DNA of 64,000 nt, taken from Minwuia thermotolerans. GTDB lineage: Bacteria; Pseudomonadota; Alphaproteobacteria; Minwuiales; Minwuiaceae. Where the stretch lies: positions 124,001-188,000 of the forward strand of contig NZ_PIGG01000015.1 in NCBI RefSeq assembly GCF_002924445.1, given 5' to 3'. Under the pieces are notes generated by a model. That model searched no databases. It was given only the letters and a program-made list of their open reading frames with translations, and had not been told where the DNA came from. Made by a program: the position numbers and the translations under genes. This document shows positions 58,201 through 64,000 of this stretch, one piece after another. Numbering within the stretch: the stretch's first letter is position 1; the number at the start of each line of letters is the position of its first letter.

Positions 58201-58769
58201 ATGCGGTCGATCAGCCGCTCCAGCGCTGCGTCTACTTCCCTGTCCGTCGACCGTCCGGCCAGGATCGTGTGCTTCAGCCGCTCCAGCATTTCTTCCGGTT
58301 CGCGCTCATCCATTTGGCGGAACTCGGGGCTCAGGCCCGCCTCCAGCGGAAAGCGGCCGAGCACGGATGCGGCGAAGGCGTGGATGGTCTGCACCTTCAG
58401 GCCGCCCGGCGTCTCCAGCGCGCGGGCGAACAGCCGCCGCGCCAGGTCCAGGGGCTGGCGCGCCGCGCCCGCCTCCCCGAGCAGTTCGGTCAGCTTCGCC
58501 GTCAGCGCGGTGTCGGGCAGCGCGGCCCATTCGCCCAGGCGCCGGAACAGGCGGTTCGACATCTCCGCGGCGGCGGCGTTGGTGAAGGTGATCGACAGGA
58601 TGCGGTTGGGCGGCGCGTCCTGTTCCAGCATCAGGCGGATGACCCGGTCGGTCAGAACCCGGGTCTTGCCCGAGCCCGCATTGGCGCTGACCCAGGCCGA
58701 GGCGTCGGGCCTGGCGGCCTTGCGCTGGGCGGCGATGGTGCGGGCGAGGGGGTCGGCGGCTGTGGTCAT
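55293..58769 (-). CDS. addA: double-strand-break repair helicase-nuclease subunit AddA
   Basis: UvrD-type helicase plus nuclease that processes DNA ends for RecA. 1158 residues: Walker [13 protein letters not shown] (near 29), Walker [16 protein letters not shown], motif [21 protein letters not shown], motif V/VI region [20 protein letters not shown] and [18 protein letters not shown], and the C-terminal nuclease [12 protein letters not shown]. The ATG at 58769 overlaps the addB stop (ATGA), ten codons inside the open frame. Confidence 0.95.
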   Translation of the reverse strand: MTTAADPLARTIAAQRKAARPDASAWVSANAGSGKTRVLTDRVIRLMLEQDAPPNRILSITFTNAAAAEMSNRLFRRLGEWAALPDTALTAKLTELLGEAGAARQPLDLARRLFARALETPGGLKVQTIHAFAASVLGRFPLEAGLSPEFRQMDEREPEEMLERLKHTILAGRSTDREVDAALERLIDRMADGAFDDLLREALNARRPIEAAIARHGGVDGVVHEIRSRFGLRPDEDEAAVTAAGCAFGAWDELGLRRVLAGLRRDGGRKAAANADLIEAWLASDDDARQALLTDYRGVFLTQKGEPRKTLIPAAVTRADPGALAVMETELARIMELSDRCAAAACADRTADLLRLAGALLADYAAEKQRLALVDYDDLIRHTLGLLRSQAAWVHFKLDEGLDHILIDEAQDTSPDQWRIADLLSAEFFAGEGARTDVVRTVFAVGDEKQSIYSFQGADPEGFDRMRGHFRERALDARESFEDVTLDVSFRSAPEILTVVDRTFAGPAGAGLTAGGAASAHIARRAGAQGLVELWPLEAPGESEEQNRWDAPMDTERPDSPRRRLAVRVAERIAAMIRDRETIGQAGDTDRPLRAITPGDVLILVRRRDATVAEIARELKRLRVPVAGADRMVLTEQIAVMDLMALGDFLLLPEDDLTLATVLKSPLYGFDDSDLFELAHGREKHERLWHVMRRRADERPKWAEAAAELSDLLGRADQSTPFAFFAELLGAGGARRRLLARLGTDQLDPLDEFLNAALDDERRHPPSLQGFLHRLRAGQSAEIRRDMERGGGAVRIMTVHGAKGLEAPVVILPDTTRAPRAGKSPLIALPGPGGDEDIPVMRGRAAELPDRVAQQAKREQERGLAEYNRLLYVAMTRAEERLYVCGFYNSERALPDDASWYRAVEGALAEIGEAGGDGVLRHGSGALPLTGDDAGAGEAEILPAWATAPAPAEPAPPRPLAPSRQPGEEPDAEPAALSPLQRTGGAGRRRGVLVHHLLQVLPELPPERREDAGASILARRAADLEEAERTALLTEALGVIAAPEMAAAFAPGSRAEAAIAGVVGGHVVSGQVDRLAVTDDSVLIVDYKTNRPPPQEVAGVPLAYLRQMALYRAVMRRIHPDREVRCALVWTVEARLMALPAARLDHALASLDLSQAAT

Positions 58770-61684
58770 GGCTCTTCCTCCCCGCCGGCGACGGACCATT
58801 CGGCGACGCGGGCCAGGTGGTCGTAGTCGCCGCCCAGCCCCTGGAACTGCACCCTGGGCCGCGAGAGATAGGGCCGCTCCGGATCGTCATAGGCCGAAAG
58901 CAGCCGGGCCACGCCCTCGGCCGTCTCCGCCATCAGCGGCTCCAGCTCCAGCGGCACCCGCTTCCACGCGCCGCCCTCCTGCGCGCCGTGGACGCGGATG
59001 TGGACCAGCTCGGCCGGGGCCGCCGGCACTTCGGCGGGAAAGCCGCCGCGCGCCAGGATGACCGCAGTCAGCGGCAGCTGGACGGCGAATCCGGCCTCGA
59101 TCTGCTTCTTCGTCGGCGGGGCGCCGGTCTTGTAGTCGACGATGACCACGCCGCCGTCGCCGGTGACGTCCAGCCGGTCGGCCTTGGCGGTGAGGCGGAA
59201 ATCCTCGAGCCCCGGCAGGCCGTCGACCGCGCCGCGGATCTCGGCGAAGCGCCGCGTCACGCGCTCGCTGCGCCGGCCTTCCTCGGCCAGCAGCCACTTT
59301 GCGGCGTTCTTGAAGCGCCGCCACCACAGCCGCCGCCAGGAAGGCGGCAGGCCGGCGTCGTCGAAGACCTGCTCGCCGATCCGCGCCAGCACCGGCCAGA
59401 GACCTGGACTCCAGTCGCCGTCATGGCGCTTCGCCAGCCGTTCGAAGGCGTCGTGGATCAGGTTGCCCTTCAGCGCCGGTCCCGGCGTCTCGTCGATCGG
59501 GTCGAGGGCGCGCAGTCCCAGGATGCGGCGCGCAAAGATGGCGTAGGGGTCCCGGATCAGGGTCTCCACCGCCGTCACCGGCAGCTCCCGGGGCCGCGCT
59601 GCGACCGGGGGCAGGGGCCGGGGTGCGGCCACGGGCTGCGGGTCGCCCGCCTGGTCCAGCAGCCGCGCCCAGACCACAGGCCGCGTCTCCGGCTCCAGGC
59701 TCAGGGACGCCCCGGCCGCAACGCTCTTCAGCCGCAGCAGCCAGCGCGAGGGCACGGTGGGGGACCCGCCGGCGCGCGCGGCGCGGGTCAGCACCACTTC
59801 CGGCCCTGCCGCGAGCTGCAGGAAGTCGTGCGCCTGCAGGCCCGTCCGCCGCTCCGGCGCGGGCAGGCCGAAGGCGGCGCGCATGGGCCGGCTCATCCAC
59901 GGGTCGACCTCGGACGTGGCCGGCCAGACACCCTCGTTCAGTCCGCCCAGCACCACCAGATCGAAGACCTGCAGCCGCGCCTCCAGGGGGCCCAGGATCT
60001 GCACCCGCGGATGACCGCCGAAGCGGGGCCGGACGGTGACCCCGCCGATCAGCCGGTCGAACAGCTCCGGCCAGTCGCCGGGGCCGGCGGGCGGCGCGGC
60101 GGCTGCGCTGTCGGCCAGATCGGCGATCGCCTGGGCCGCCGCTTCCCCGTCCTCCCCGCGCCAGAGCCGGGAAGCGCCTTCCTCGGTGTCCGTCGCAGCC
60201 AGCCATTCGCAGAACCGGACATGACTTTCCAGCCGGCGCTGGAAATTGTCGCCGGCCTCCAGGAAGGGCCGGGCGGCTTCGGCGACCTCTTCCAGCCAGG
60301 CGGCGTGACGCTCCGCCCCCTTCACCGCCGGCGCCCGGGCGGCGAGGCCGGGCAGGTCGTCATACTGGCGAATGCCGCGCAGCATGACGCGCTCCAGCGC
60401 GCGCACGTCGCGTCGGAAGGCGGCCGGCTGGCTTCCCCCGGCGGCCAGCGGATGTTTCAGCAGAGCCAGCAGGTCCGCCGGCGCCGCGCCCTCGGACAGC
60501 ACCGTGGCGGCGAGCTGCAGGAAGCCGCCGGCCCGGGTGTGGCGCAGCGGCGCGCCGCCGGAATCGTCGACGCGGACACCGAAGCGGGTGAGCTCGGCGG
60601 CCACGCGCCGGCCCAGCACGCGGTCCGGGGTGACCAGTGCGGCGGTACGGCCCGGCGTCTCCAGCGCCTCCCGCAGTTTCAGGGCGATCGCCGTGGCCTC
60701 GGCGCGGGGATCCGGCGCTTCGATCAGCGCCAGGCCATCCAGCGCGTCCGCCGGCAGGGCGTCCAGATCGCGCCAGCGGTCGGTGGTCGCCGCCGGCCGC
60801 AGCGCCTCCCTGAGCAGGGCCAGCCGGGGCGAAGGCGCGTCCCCGCCCAGCACCTGCACGTCGCCGGGATTCGCCCGCAGGTCCTGAAGCAGGCGCAGCA
60901 TGCCGTGCTGGGGATGGCCCGCTTCGTCCAGCGCGGCCTCGCGGTCGCGTGGCTCCATCGTTGTTTCCAGCGCCGGCAGGACGACATGGCCCGCGGGCAG
61001 GGCCAGCGCCGCCGCCATCAGCTCCGCGGTTCCCGGCACGCTGCCGGTCGAGCCGGCGATGTAGACCGGATGGGCCGGCCTCTCGCGCCGCCAGCGCGCC
61101 GCCAGCAGCGCCATCAGCCGGTCGCGGCGCCGGGCCGGGTCGATCTCGCCCCGCTCGTCCAGCACCGACGGCCAGAATTCGGTGACGATGCGCAGGAAAT
61201 CGAGCGTCTGCCGCCAGTGCTCCTGGAATCGCTCCGGGGCCAGGCCGGCCAGGCCGGCGAAGTCCAGCCGTTCGGTCTGGGTCTCGTCCATCAGCCGGCC
61301 CAGGGCGTCGGCCAGCCCCAGCGCCGCGGCCGGCCCGGCGGCGCGGCCGGGCATGCGGGCCACCAGCCGCGACAGCAGCAGCCGCCGCGCGGCCGGCGCG
61401 ATGGCCGGCGGCAATTCGCTTTCGTCGCGCGGATCGAGGATCAGGAGCGGCGGCTCGTCTTCCGTCTGGTCGCCCAGCGGCCGGATCAGCGGCAGCATCA
61501 GCGCCTCGCCGCCGCCCACGCGCAGGAAGGCCTCCCTGAGCGAGCGCACCGCGCGGCGGGTCGGCAGGAAGACCTGGGCGTCCGCCAGCAGGCCGTCGCC
61601 GCCGGGGCCATGGGCGGCCAGCATGTGGCGGGCGAGGATATCCACGAAGGGCAGCCCGGCCGGTACGGTCAGCAGCCCCCCCAT
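58766..61684 (-). CDS. addB: double-strand-break repair nuclease subunit AddB
   Basis: Partner of AddA. 972 residues from the ATG at 61684 (MGGLLTVPAGLPFVDILARHML), chosen over 31 upstream codons that overlap murU. Inactivated helicase-like body with VFLPTRRAVRSLREAFL near the start, and a C-terminal PD-(D/E)XK nuclease with GVVIVDYKTGAPPTKKQ. The alphaproteobacterial AddB form without an obvious P-loop. Five bases after the murU stop. Confidence 0.93.
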   Translation of the reverse strand: MGGLLTVPAGLPFVDILARHMLAAHGPGGDGLLADAQVFLPTRRAVRSLREAFLRVGGGEALMLPLIRPLGDQTEDEPPLLILDPRDESELPPAIAPAARRLLLSRLVARMPGRAAGPAAALGLADALGRLMDETQTERLDFAGLAGLAPERFQEHWRQTLDFLRIVTEFWPSVLDERGEIDPARRRDRLMALLAARWRRERPAHPVYIAGSTGSVPGTAELMAAALALPAGHVVLPALETTMEPRDREAALDEAGHPQHGMLRLLQDLRANPGDVQVLGGDAPSPRLALLREALRPAATTDRWRDLDALPADALDGLALIEAPDPRAEATAIALKLREALETPGRTAALVTPDRVLGRRVAAELTRFGVRVDDSGGAPLRHTRAGGFLQLAATVLSEGAAPADLLALLKHPLAAGGSQPAAFRRDVRALERVMLRGIRQYDDLPGLAARAPAVKGAERHAAWLEEVAEAARPFLEAGDNFQRRLESHVRFCEWLAATDTEEGASRLWRGEDGEAAAQAIADLADSAAAAPPAGPGDWPELFDRLIGGVTVRPRFGGHPRVQILGPLEARLQVFDLVVLGGLNEGVWPATSEVDPWMSRPMRAAFGLPAPERRTGLQAHDFLQLAAGPEVVLTRAARAGGSPTVPSRWLLRLKSVAAGASLSLEPETRPVVWARLLDQAGDPQPVAAPRPLPPVAARPRELPVTAVETLIRDPYAIFARRILGLRALDPIDETPGPALKGNLIHDAFERLAKRHDGDWSPGLWPVLARIGEQVFDDAGLPPSWRRLWWRRFKNAAKWLLAEEGRRSERVTRRFAEIRGAVDGLPGLEDFRLTAKADRLDVTGDGGVVIVDYKTGAPPTKKQIEAGFAVQLPLTAVILARGGFPAEVPAAPAELVHIRVHGAQEGGAWKRVPLELEPLMAETAEGVARLLSAYDDPERPYLSRPRVQFQGLGGDYDHLARVAEWSVAGGEEEP

Positions 61685-61688
61685 GGCT

Positions 61689-62420
61689 TCAGCCCGTCCG
61701 CCTGAGCAGGGACTCGGCCCGCTCCAGCCCGTCCGGCGTGCCGATGTCGATCCAGTCTCCCTCATGGCGCATGCCATAGAGCCGGCCGGCCTCGGCGGCG
61801 CGGTCGAAGATCAGGTTCAGCGAGAACGGCCTGACCTCCAGGCCCTCGAAGATGCGCGGATGCAGGATCTGGACCCCGGCATAGAGGAAGGGGGCCAGGC
61901 GGCCGGGCCGGCGCCGGGCGAGGCGGCCGGACGGCGCCATGGTGAAATCGCCCTGGCCGCGATAGCCGATGGCGGTGACCGTGGGCTGCATCAGAAGCAG
62001 CACGTCCATCTGCTCCGGATCCCAGGCGCGCCCCAGCCGCCTGAACGAATCGCCGAAGGCGTCGCGCCAGATGGTGTCGGAATTGACCGACAGGAACGGC
62101 TCGCCGCCGAAGCGGTCCAGCGCGGCCAGCACGCCGCCGCCGGTGTCGAGCAGTTCCTCCTCGTGGGAGAATTCGATCTCCGGCGCCTCCCGGCGTTCCA
62201 GGTGCTCGCGCAGCATCTCGCCCTTGTAATGCAGGTTGACGACGCAGCGAGTCACCCCCGCGGCCGACAGGCGGTCCAGCACCCGGTCGATCACCGGCCG
62301 GCCCGCGACCGAGACCAGCGGCTTCGGCCTGGCGCGCGTCACCGCGCCCAGCCGCTTGCCATAGCCGGCCGCCAGCACCATCGCCTGCGCGGGCAGTTCG
62401 GGGTGGACCTGATTGCTCAT
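61689..62420 (-). CDS. murU: N-acetylmuramate-1-phosphate uridylyltransferase MurU
   Basis: Makes UDP-MurNAc from recycled MurNAc-1-phosphate, bypassing the fosfomycin-sensitive step. 243 residues with the nucleotidyltransferase loop MVLAAGYGKRLGAVTRARPKPLV (about 12-34), LLDTGGGVLAALD, NSDTIW and the C-terminal DWIDIGTPDGLERAE. Start at 62420 overlaps the amgK stop (ATGA). The amgK-murU pair makes this assignment much firmer than a general sugar-nucleotidyltransferase call. Confidence 0.92.
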   Translation of the reverse strand: MSNQVHPELPAQAMVLAAGYGKRLGAVTRARPKPLVSVAGRPVIDRVLDRLSAAGVTRCVVNLHYKGEMLREHLERREAPEIEFSHEEELLDTGGGVLAALDRFGGEPFLSVNSDTIWRDAFGDSFRRLGRAWDPEQMDVLLLMQPTVTAIGYRGQGDFTMAPSGRLARRRPGRLAPFLYAGVQILHPRIFEGLEVRPFSLNLIFDRAAEAGRLYGMRHEGDWIDIGTPDGLERAESLLRRTG

Positions 62421-63418
62421 TCCGGCGTTTCTCCTCGGGCGGCGGGATCGTCGGGCATGTGGCGCTCGAACCACGCCGCGACCGGCTGCAGGGCGGGGTG
62501 GCCGAGGTCCCGGCGCAGCAGACGCCACGCGCGGGGCAGCCAGTCCAGATAGCGCGCCTTGCCGTCCCGGCGCCAGAGCCGCGTGAAGACGCCGAGGATC
62601 CGCGTGTTGCGCTGTGCCCCGAGCGCGGCGTAGGCGGCGCGGAATGGCGCTTCGGCCGCGCCGGTGGCGGCCAGATAGCGCCGGATCATCTCGTCCTCCA
62701 GGGCCGCCGGCACGTCGCGGCGCACGTCCGCGAGCAGGGAGGCCAGGTCATAGGCCGGATGGCCGCCCACCGCGTCCTGGAAGTCCAGCAGCCCGACCCG
62801 GCGCGGCCCATCGCGATCGGGCAGCCAGATCAGGTTGTCGACATGGTAGTCGCGGAGCACGAGCGTGTTCTGGCTGTCGGAGGGGCAGATCAGCGCTTCG
62901 GCCCAGGCGTCGCGGAAGCTGCGGCGTTCGGCGTCGCTCGCCGCCCGCCCGCGCACCTCGGGCAGGCGCCAGTCGAGAAACAGCGCCACCTCGTCCAGCA
63001 GCGCCGTCAGATCGTGGCGCGGCAGGTCCGGCGGCGCGGCGTGGCCGGCGAGGCTGACGAGGACGTCGACCGCTGCCGCATAGAGCGCTTCCTCCATCGC
63101 GGGGTCGCGGCCGATGACACGGCCGAAAAGATCGTCGCCCAGGTCCTCGAGCAGCAGGAAGCCCTGTTTCGCGTCGGCGGCCAGAACCTGCGGCGGCGAC
63201 AGCCGCCATTCCGCCAGCACCCCGGCGACGCGGCGGAAGGGGCGCACGTCCTCCCTGCCCGGCGGCGCGTTCATCAGTACGGCGCGGCGTCCGTCCGGCG
63301 CGAAGACGCGGTCATAGCTGCGGAAGGAGGCGTCGGCCGCCAGCGGCACGATCCGCGCGCCCGCAAAGCCGGCTTCCGTCAGCAGGTTCGTCAGCGCCTG
63401 CGACCGTTCAGGCGTCAT
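62417..63418 (-). CDS. amgK: anomeric MurNAc/GlcNAc kinase AmgK
   Basis: Phosphorylates recovered N-acetylmuramic acid at the anomeric position. 333 residues, aminoglycoside-phosphotransferase fold: FRSYDRVF near 32, LLLEDLGDDLFGRV, catalytic loop RDYHVDNLIWL (near 209) and metal-binding GLLDFQDAVGGHPAYDLASLL. It overlaps tsaE by 11 bases at its start and murU at its end. Confidence 0.92.
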   Translation of the reverse strand: MTPERSQALTNLLTEAGFAGARIVPLAADASFRSYDRVFAPDGRRAVLMNAPPGREDVRPFRRVAGVLAEWRLSPPQVLAADAKQGFLLLEDLGDDLFGRVIGRDPAMEEALYAAAVDVLVSLAGHAAPPDLPRHDLTALLDEVALFLDWRLPEVRGRAASDAERRSFRDAWAEALICPSDSQNTLVLRDYHVDNLIWLPDRDGPRRVGLLDFQDAVGGHPAYDLASLLADVRRDVPAALEDEMIRRYLAATGAAEAPFRAAYAALGAQRNTRILGVFTRLWRRDGKARYLDWLPRAWRLLRRDLGHPALQPVAAWFERHMPDDPAARGETPE

Positions 63419-63866
63419 CGAGCCGCTCCATGAAACCGGACGTCGCCTGGACGGTGAGCCGCCGTCCGTCCCCGGCCGCCTCGATCGCGATCCGGACCGC
63501 GTCGGGCGGCGCGAGATCCCCCAGCCGGTCCGGCCATTCCACCAGCGCCACGCCTTCGGCCGCCGCCTCTTCGAAACCGAGTTCCTCGACCTCGCCGGGG
63601 CCTGAAAGCCGGTAGAGGTCGAAGTGCCACAGCCGGAAGTCCGGCAGGTCGTAGGGGAGCACCAGATTGAATGTCGGACTCGGCGCGTCGATCGCGCGGC
63701 CGGCCAGGGCCTGGATCACGGCGCGCGCCAGCGCGGTCTTGCCCATGCCGAGATCGCCGCTCAGCAGCACCACGTCGCCAGGACGCAGCGCCCGCGCCAG
63801 CCGGCGGCCGAAGGCTTCGGTCGCTGCCGGGTCGGGCAGATGGAACTCGGCGCGCCGGACGCTCAA
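63408..63866 (-). CDS. tsaE: tRNA threonylcarbamoyladenosine synthesis ATPase TsaE
   Basis: Energises the t6A modification of tRNA with TsaD and TsaB. 152 residues: P-loop GDLGMGKT (37-44), SPTFNLVLPYDLPDF and HFDLYRLSGPGEVEELGFEE, then ALVEWPDRLGDLAP. I use the TTG at 63866, whose TTGA overlaps the stop of the upstream histidine kinase gene; no ATG is near, and this start gives the normal family length. Confidence 0.9.
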   Translation of the reverse strand: MSVRRAEFHLPDPAATEAFGRRLARALRPGDVVLLSGDLGMGKTALARAVIQALAGRAIDAPSPTFNLVLPYDLPDFRLWHFDLYRLSGPGEVEELGFEEAAAEGVALVEWPDRLGDLAPPDAVRIAIEAAGDGRRLTVQATSGFMERLDDA

Positions 63867-64000
63867 GACCGCAACGGTTCGACAGGCGCGCCGGAGATGC
63901 GGATGGTCTCGGTGTCCTCCGGCATCTGGTCGCGGAAGTGGCACACCACGCGGGTGCCCACGCCCACCTCCGAGGTCAGCTCGACCGAGCCGCCGTGCAG
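63863..64000 (-). CDS. sensor histidine kinase, C-terminal 45 residues only
   Basis: The minus-strand frame entering at base 64000 reads LHGGSVELTSEVGVGTRVVCHF and ends EPLRS-stop at 63863. GGSVELTSEVGVGTRVV is the end of an HATPase_c domain (the region after the G2 box), so this is the C-terminus of a histidine kinase. Its stop overlaps the tsaE TTG start. The rest lies beyond the window. Confidence 0.75.
   Translation of the reverse strand: MHGGSVELTSEVGVGTRVVCHFRDQMPEDTETIRISGAPVEPLRS

Noticed and set aside
58817-61705. Plus-strand open frame of about 960 codons opposite addB
   Set aside because: Gln/Arg/Gly-rich shadow without motifs; addB is well supported and overlaps addA correctly.

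Overview
This is a high-G+C stretch of alphaproteobacterial chromosome with almost no accessory DNA. The alphaproteobacterial signs are COQ9, a single bifunctional RelA/SpoT enzyme, HemJ instead of HemG/HemY, AddAB instead of RecBCD, AmgK/MurU cell-wall recycling, and the conserved hemE / ppsR(RP001)-maf-aroE-coaE-dnaQ neighbourhood. I cannot name the genus; abundant acyl-CoA metabolism and small-molecule transporters suggest a heterotroph of the Rhodospirillales type. No phage, IS element, CRISPR array, rRNA or tRNA was found.

Layout. 1-5.6 kb: COQ9 (cut by the window edge), def, an M20-type carbamoylase, a two-gene cassette with a perfect palindrome at its start, hemJ, hemE and a 2-oxoglutarate dioxygenase. 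5.6-6.0 kb: a non-coding, partly very AT-rich region with near-consensus DnaA boxes and five GANTC sites between the hemE side and ppsR. This is the position of the Caulobacter and Rickettsia replication origin and is my strongest special finding. 6.0-11 kb: ppsR-maf-aroE-coaE (overlapping or abutting), dnaQ and rho. 11-16 kb: relA/spoT, rpoZ and folK on the minus strand, then a translationally coupled NYN-domain protein and uracil-DNA glycosylase. 16-22 kb: a minus-strand beta-oxidation cluster (MerR regulator, thiolase, FadN-type multifunctional enzyme, acyl-CoA dehydrogenase) led by a palindromic operator. 22-27 kb: an Mpo1-like membrane protein, a UPF0060 protein, a branched-chain amino-acid-type ABC transporter with fused permeases, and an SDR enzyme. 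27-32 kb: a second long acyl-CoA dehydrogenase, a methyltransferase, a HIG1-like protein, a cobalamin adenosyltransferase and tag. 32-37 kb: a secreted coiled-coil protein, an acyl-CoA ligase divergent from a TRAP transporter. 37-46 kb: smpB, dapA, a lytic transglycosylase, a histidine kinase paired with a periplasmic binding protein, and two fold-type II PLP enzymes. 46-55 kb: an ABC exporter, acetoacetate-CoA ligase, GNAT plus polysaccharide-deacetylase-like pair, a thioesterase, and two tandem paralogous exported proteins of unknown function. 55-64 kb: one long minus-strand operon, histidine kinase - tsaE - amgK - murU - addB - addA - trxA, with overlapping or very close genes.

Two families of dispersed intergenic hairpin repeats (A, five copies; B, three copies) occupy most of the larger intergenic gaps and mainly lie where two genes converge. 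Next to one B copy is a decayed 18-codon duplicate of the end of the nearby acyl-CoA ligase gene. Several starts were moved from the longest open frame to internal starts (some TTG or GTG) because Shine-Dalgarno sequences or stop/start overlaps support them.
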